Assembly: GCF_004349215.1 (NCBI RefSeq)
Contig: NZ_SMKU01000065.1
Coordinates: 1-33,271, forward strand
DNA: 33,271 nt
From: Actinomadura rubrisoli
Lineage (GTDB): Bacteria; Actinomycetota; Actinomycetes; Streptosporangiales; Streptosporangiaceae
Reading direction: 5' to 3'
The position numbers and the translations under genes were made by a program. Below the pieces are notes generated by a model, which was given only the letters and a program-made list of their open reading frames with translations, was not told the origin of the DNA and did no database searches. Every line of letters begins with the position of its first letter. Positions within the stretch are counted from its first letter, which is position 1. Below are positions 29,908 through 33,271 of this stretch, in pieces.

Positions 29908-31596
29908 TTACGCGATCGTTCCGGTCAGCCTTCCCTTACCCGTGAGCGTTCCTGAGCGCCCGTCCACGGCTTCCAGCGCCCCGGTGTGCCCGCCGGTGGC
30001 GCGTAGGGCTCCGGCGTACATCTGGACGGCGGCCAGGGCCCCATGGACGCGTCCTGAGGGGTTCAAGGTGCCGGTGAGGTCCGGCAGGGCCTCCGGCTGT
30101 TCACCACCCGCGACGATGCCCGCGTGATTGGTCTCCAGAGCCGCCCCGAGGGCCTTGGACTTGGCTCGGCCGAGCACGCGGGCAGTGCCTGTCTCGGCTG
30201 GGGTCCCGAGGGGGAGGCGGCGCGCTCGGCCGAGGCTCGGTGCGGCGTCATTCTCTGTCGCGCTACCCAGCGTGAACCGCTTGGCGCGGCCGATGGGCTG
30301 GGCGGTCTCGACGGCCTCGGCCGGGTCGATCGGTTGGACGACGGCGCCGGGCGGGGTGATCGCTCCGGCGGCGTCGCTCTCGGTAGCGGTGCCCAGGGCG
30401 CGGCGCTTCGTCCTGGCGAGCGCCTGAGCGGTGGCCGCCACGAGCGCGGCGGTGACCGTGCGTGCCTTCCGCTGGCCGATGGGCTGTGCCGCGCTGGTTT
30501 CCGCAGCAGCGCTGAGAGCGCCTCGTTTGGTCCGTGCGAGGGCCTGTGCCTCGTCGGTCTCGGCGGCCCCGGTGAGCCCTTGAGCGCTGCCCAGGGCGCC
30601 CGCACTGGCCGTCTCGGTGGCGGGTTGCACGGCGCGGGTCTTGCGGCGGCCCAGGGCGACGGCGCTGTCGGTCTGAGAGGCCGCGCCGAGCGGCGCGGAG
30701 TGCGCTGGGCGGATCGCCTGGGCGCTCTCGGGCTCCATGGTGGCGCCGAGCGCACGTGCCTTGGACCGTCCGATGGGCTGTGCGGCATCGGCGACGGACG
30801 CGGTGGCGGACGCCCGGGTCTTCCGGCGGGCGAGGGCCTGAGCGGTGTCGGTGGAGCTGGCCGGCGCAGCGGCCCGGGTCTTGAGCCTCGCGAGTGGCTG
30901 CGCCGCGTCGGTCTCGCTCGCCGTGCCCGCGGCGGCGCTGATGGTGCCGGGGGCGATGGTGACCAGGAAGCCTGCGGAGTTGTTCCCCGAGGGGCTCATG
31001 GTCGCGGTGCGGGTGCCGGTGGATCCGGAGGAGGCCAGGGCCTGCTGGGCGACCTGGAGGCTACTGGAGGTCCCTGAGGTCACTGCCTGCTGCCCGACCT
31101 GCGTCATGCCGGTCGCTGCGGTGAACACCGGCGCCGTGGTGGTGGACAGGTTGGCCGTGGACACCGACAGCAGCAGGCATCCGGCAGCGACGGCGGTGGC
31201 GGCCGGGTGGACGAGGCTGGACGACCCGGTGTAGACGCTGATGGCGCCGACGGCGTCGACCGGGTTGGTCAGGTTCGCGCCGGTGAGCCGGCCGAGGAGC
31301 ATCGTGCACCGGTTGGCGCCGCCGTTGGTGGTGAACGCGTAGTTGGCGGGCTCGCCGGCCGCGTTGGTGATCGGCTTGACCCACGCGACGACGGCGCCGT
31401 TCCCGGTGTCTTCCTTGACCTTCGTCCAGCCGGCGGGGGCGCCGAGGGTGACGGCACCGCCGTTGCGGAAGTAGCACGCGGCCCACAGCAGGTCGCCGGT
31501 GGCGATGTTGGCGGGCTTGGTGGCGGTGAGCGACTCCGACGAGCCGTTGGTCGCGGAGGTGACGTTGCCTGCGCCGGTCTGGGCGACGGGCGCCAT
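29908..31596 (-). CDS. Repeat-containing fibre-like protein
   Basis: 562 aa. The first 215 residues form a beta-sandwich-like head (ATKPANIATGDLLWAACYF, LGAPAGWTKVKEDTGNGAVV, RCTMLLGRLTGANLTNPVDA). Residues 226-485 are thirteen repeats of about 20 residues of the form A-x-E-T-D-x-A-Q-[AP]-[LI]-[AG]-R-x-K-x-R-A-L-G. The last 60 residues are Gly-rich (VHGALAAVQMYAGALRATGG). No signal peptide. The shape, a head with a long repeated shaft, is fibre-like. The neighbours are also baseplate-like. I recognise similar repeats from actinophage proteins but know no function. Confidence 0.8.
   Translation of the reverse strand: MAPVAQTGAGNVTSATNGSSESLTATKPANIATGDLLWAACYFRNGGAVTLGAPAGWTKVKEDTGNGAVVAWVKPITNAAGEPANYAFTTNGGANRCTMLLGRLTGANLTNPVDAVGAISVYTGSSSLVHPAATAVAAGCLLLSVSTANLSTTTAPVFTAATGMTQVGQQAVTSGTSSSLQVAQQALASSGSTGTRTATMSPSGNNSAGFLVTIAPGTISAAAGTASETDAAQPLARLKTRAAAPASSTDTAQALARRKTRASATASVADAAQPIGRSKARALGATMEPESAQAIRPAHSAPLGAASQTDSAVALGRRKTRAVQPATETASAGALGSAQGLTGAAETDEAQALARTKRGALSAAAETSAAQPIGQRKARTVTAALVAATAQALARTKRRALGTATESDAAGAITPPGAVVQPIDPAEAVETAQPIGRAKRFTLGSATENDAAPSLGRARRLPLGTPAETGTARVLGRAKSKALGAALETNHAGIVAGGEQPEALPDLTGTLNPSGRVHGALAAVQMYAGALRATGGHTGALEAVDGRSGTLTGKGRLTGTIA
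30142..30921 (-). repeat. Thirteen ~60-bp coding repeats
   Basis: Encode the 20-residue units of the fibre-like protein. Eleven units are exactly 20 residues; one is 18 and one 22, which compensate. Core consensus: ETDxAQALARxKxRALG. DNA identity between units is low to moderate, so the array is old. Confidence 0.85.
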
Positions 31597-31607
31597 GGGT
31601 CAGGACC

Positions 31608-32054
31608 TCAGGCGGCCGAGGAGGCGCGGAAGAAGTCGGCGATCGTCGCCACGACGTCCGAGCCGTCGGGGGTGATCGCGAAGTCGTGCTTGGTGAGCGG
31701 GATCAGGTCGGCGTCGGTGCCACCGGTGGTGTCGGGGTCGTAGCAGATGACCAGGGCGCTGATGGCGTTGCCGGTGGCGCCGGTCCAGGTGACGTCGGCG
31801 GCGTCGATGTCGACGCGGTCGTTGGTGTCGTTGACCGTGACGGTGACGGAGGCGAGGGTCTTGCGGCCCATGGTGGTCTGTTCGTTGGAGGCGCCGGCGA
31901 GGAGGTCGGACAGGGTGTCGTAGTCCCGCATGGTGGCGTCGTTGACGATGCCGGTCGTCTCGATGGGGACGAGGATCAGGGCGTCGTTTGCGGCGGGCAG
32001 CGCGGCGAGGGAGGCGACGCGGCCGAGCGCGATGTTAAAGACGATGTTCGCCAC
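31608..32054 (-). CDS. Tail-associated hypothetical protein
   Basis: 148 aa from a GTG at 32054 with GGAGGT 9 nt upstream; the longer open frame from 32207 crosses a hairpin and is not preferred. Sequence features: NIVFNIALGRVASLAALPAA, IVNDATMRDYDTLSDLLAG, KTLASVTVTVNDTNDRVDID, and a C-terminal helix (VVATIADFFRASSAA). It is of a type I know from actinophage tail regions, beta-rich. Lies 11 bp before the fibre-like gene. Confidence 0.7.
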   Translation of the reverse strand: MANIVFNIALGRVASLAALPAANDALILVPIETTGIVNDATMRDYDTLSDLLAGASNEQTTMGRKTLASVTVTVNDTNDRVDIDAADVTWTGATGNAISALVICYDPDTTGGTDADLIPLTKHDFAITPDGSDVVATIADFFRASSAA

Positions 32055-32080
32055 TGCGGGGGCACCTCCGGGCATGCGAA

Positions 32081-32110
32081 AGGCCCGGCAGCGGTGTGCT
32101 GTCCGGGCCT
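32081..32110 (-). terminator. Hairpin between the 43-aa gene and the tail-type gene
   Basis: AGGCCCGG paired with CCGGGCCT (8 bp) plus an inner CAGC/GCTG; on the - strand it is followed by TTTC. A weak intrinsic terminator, or a processing site, just upstream of the ribosome site of the next gene. Confidence 0.5.
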
Positions 32111-32154
32111 GGTTCTCGTATCTGAGCACAGAGTAGCGTTCGCGCAGGTCGCTG

Positions 32155-32286
32155 TCACGCAGAGCCATATCCCCGCATGTTGACGATCTCGTCCGCGTAC
32201 GGGCCATCCACGAAACGAATGACCGCTCGGGTCATGGCACCGTGCAGAGCGAAGATCCGCTTCCAGAAGTCGATGAGCCATCTCAT
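32155..32286 (-). CDS. Small hypothetical protein (43 aa)
   Basis: Encoded from the ATG at 32286, which overlaps the previous stop by 4 nt (ATGA). It starts MRWLIDFWKRIFALHGAMTR and continues with VIRFVDGPYADEIVNMRGYG, a motif (VDGPYxxEIV) I know from small phage proteins. The coupling and motif make it likely real. Confidence 0.65.
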   Translation of the reverse strand: MRWLIDFWKRIFALHGAMTRAVIRFVDGPYADEIVNMRGYGSA

Positions 32287-33191
32287 CCCGCCATGGTCCC
32301 ATCCCGAGCGGCGCGCTGGGCGAGGACGTCCAGGACGTCGCCGAGCCGGTACACCGGCAGCTCGCGCTTCCCGACGGTCCGGGCGCCGTGCGGGGCGAGC
32401 TGCCCGCGATGGACGAGGCCCCTGATGGCCTCTGGCGTGACGGGCTGCCCGAGGCGGGTGATGGCCCGCGCGATCTCTGTGGCGGTCGCCAGGACGTCCT
32501 CAGCGGACCGCAGGAGCCACTGGCGGCGGGCCTCGACCTCGTACACCAGCTCGCACGGTGGGCACTCGACGATGCGGGCGCCGACGCGGCCGTACATGTC
32601 CTCGCCGCACTCGTCGCAGGGGCCGGCGTAGAGCTTCTCGGCGGGCCGGTCGATGGCGCGGCGGGCGTCGCGGACCGCGTCGCCGATCTCCTCCAGGGCG
32701 CGCTGGGCGTCGTGGTGGTGGCGGAGCCAGCCGACGCGCGGGCGGAGCCACGCGGCCAGGCCCGCGATGGTGGCGGGCGGGAGTACGGGCGGGCGGCCGA
32801 TGGAGCATGACGGGTGCTGGCAGCGGCGGCACCAGGGGCCGAGGATGGTGGGCTGCCAGGTGGTGAGGCCGGTCTCGACGGCGACGACACCGGCCCATGC
32901 GGCCAGGATGGCGAGGAGGTCGGCGGCGGCCTTGCTCGCGCTCTCGTCGTACAGGACGGGCGTCGGCCGCAGGGTGCCGGGCCATTGGCGGACCTCGTCG
33001 CGGTCCTCGATGTCGGGGCGTCCGATGGGCCGGTCGATGCGGGCCTGGCGGGTGATGGCGATATCGAGGTCCCAGCCGAGGCCGTGGTGGCCGGAGATCT
33101 GGGCGACGGCTTCGTCGAGGCGCATGGCGCAGGGGACGCACAGGACGGCGTCGCCGACGGGCTTCCCGCAGTGGCACAGCGTCTCGGTCAA
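32283..33191 (-). CDS. Zinc-ribbon and HTH-containing phage protein
   Basis: 302 aa, TTG start with AGGAGG about 8 nt upstream. Cysteine pairs at the N-terminus (CHCGKPVGDAVLCVPC), in the middle (WCRRCQHPSC) and towards the end (CDECGEDMYGRV, VECPPC) suggest up to three zinc sites. The C-terminal about 70 residues form a MerR/HTH_17-like fold (LATATEIARAITRLGQPVTP, IRGLVHRGQLAPHGARTVGK, LPVYRLGDVLDVLAQRA). A DNA-binding role is likely; the target is unknown. Common type in actinophages. The start overlaps the upstream stop by 4 nt (TTGA). Confidence 0.75.
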   Translation of the reverse strand: MTETLCHCGKPVGDAVLCVPCAMRLDEAVAQISGHHGLGWDLDIAITRQARIDRPIGRPDIEDRDEVRQWPGTLRPTPVLYDESASKAAADLLAILAAWAGVVAVETGLTTWQPTILGPWCRRCQHPSCSIGRPPVLPPATIAGLAAWLRPRVGWLRHHHDAQRALEEIGDAVRDARRAIDRPAEKLYAGPCDECGEDMYGRVGARIVECPPCELVYEVEARRQWLLRSAEDVLATATEIARAITRLGQPVTPEAIRGLVHRGQLAPHGARTVGKRELPVYRLGDVLDVLAQRAARDGTMAG

Positions 33192-33271
33192 CGGGTCCCC
33201 TCCTGGGTGGTGCGTTTGCGCGTCATGTGGCGTCTTGGGGTGTGCGGGTTCCGGCGCGTGAGGGGCGGGGC
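33188..33271 (-). CDS. 3' end of an upstream gene (cut by window edge)
   Basis: An open frame enters from the right edge and ends at TGA 33190-33188, overlapping the HTH gene TTG by 4 nt. The visible end is basic (RRNPHTPRRHMTRKRTTQEG). The overlap type is the same as elsewhere in this region, which supports a real gene; too little is visible to name it. Confidence 0.4.
   Translation of the reverse strand, partial: APPLTRRNPHTPRRHMTRKRTTQEGTR

Larger units (their letters stand above)
3346..33271. mobile_element. Integrated siphovirus-type prophage (left part; right end not in window)
   Basis: The block contains a tyrosine integrase at the host junction, a complete packaging, head, tail and lysis gene series on the - strand, an HNH gene next to the terminase, and small tightly packed phage-like genes up to the window edge. 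Gene order is that of HK97-fold siphoviruses: HNH, terS, terL, portal, MuF, scaffold, capsid, connectors, tail tube, chaperone, tape measure, tip, lysis, then integrase. The left boundary is inferred to lie between the rpoD terminator and the integrase. No attL/attR pair can be shown because replication and control genes and the right end lie outside. All structural genes appear open, so the element may be intact. Confidence 0.88.

Noticed and set aside
30142..30921. Regular repeats as a CRISPR array
   Set aside because: The 60-bp period is continuous in frame, with no conserved repeat/unique spacer alternation; it is a coding protein repeat.
32055..32207. Upstream extension of the 148-aa tail-type gene
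   Set aside because: It would cross the 32081-32110 hairpin and the end of the 43-aa gene; the GTG at 32054 has a GGAGGT site.

Overview
The window is high-GC DNA from an actinomycete. It joins a short stretch of host chromosome to a long, incomplete, tailed-phage prophage. The host call rests on the GC-rich third codon positions, a primary sigma factor of the HrdB/SigA type, an XRE regulator with a DUF5753-like sensor domain, and a DUF6879-like partner gene. A Streptosporangiales or Streptomyces relative is likely; the genus cannot be fixed from the sequence. Bases 4-36 are not biological: they match the Nextera Read 1 transposase adapter at 31 of 33 positions, so the left edge is an untrimmed contig end.

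Host part (37-3345): dnaG (primase) and rpoD/sigA (principal sigma factor) lie in the same direction 41 bp apart, like the classical macromolecular synthesis operon. A perfect 15-bp terminator hairpin follows. Directly after it comes a tyrosine integrase, so the prophage probably sits just downstream of rpoD. No att duplication is visible because the far end of the element is outside the window.

Left prophage arm, + strand (3384-7332): integrase, an XRE/DUF5753-type regulator, a DUF6879-type protein with an N-terminal extension, a 212-aa unknown protein and a 66-aa unknown protein. A tandem 10-bp motif (GCGGCAAAC type) sits before the regulator and again after its partner. A strong hairpin at 7400-7431 closes this arm.

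Late region, - strand, read right to left (27365 down to 7728): small terminase, large terminase, portal, MuF-type head protein with a GNAT-like C-terminus, a 76-aa protein, an internal terminator, scaffold, major capsid with an inserted domain, an acidic protein, head-tail connector genes, tail terminator, tail tube with an N-terminal Ig-like domain, tail chaperone with a probable -1 frameshift product, tape measure with 45-residue repeats, a giant tail-tip protein, a small tail protein, and a lysis cassette (coiled-coil membrane protein, collagen-like membrane protein, 45-aa protein, CHAP endolysin, holin-like protein). Most of these genes overlap by 1-4 nt or nearly touch, so they look translationally coupled. 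This is an HK97-fold siphovirus morphogenesis module.

Right part, - strand (27610-33271): an HNH protein and two small neighbours sit upstream of the terminase. Beyond them are a + strand lipoprotein on its own, several baseplate- or fibre-like genes including one with thirteen 20-residue repeats, a zinc-ribbon/HTH protein, and a gene cut by the window edge. The most notable non-coding stretch is 27366-27609, between the HNH cluster and terS. It carries four GTCAC-N5-GTGAC-type palindromes, a repeated GATCTTGGA element and a further palindrome, and may be a cos/pac region or a late-operon operator.
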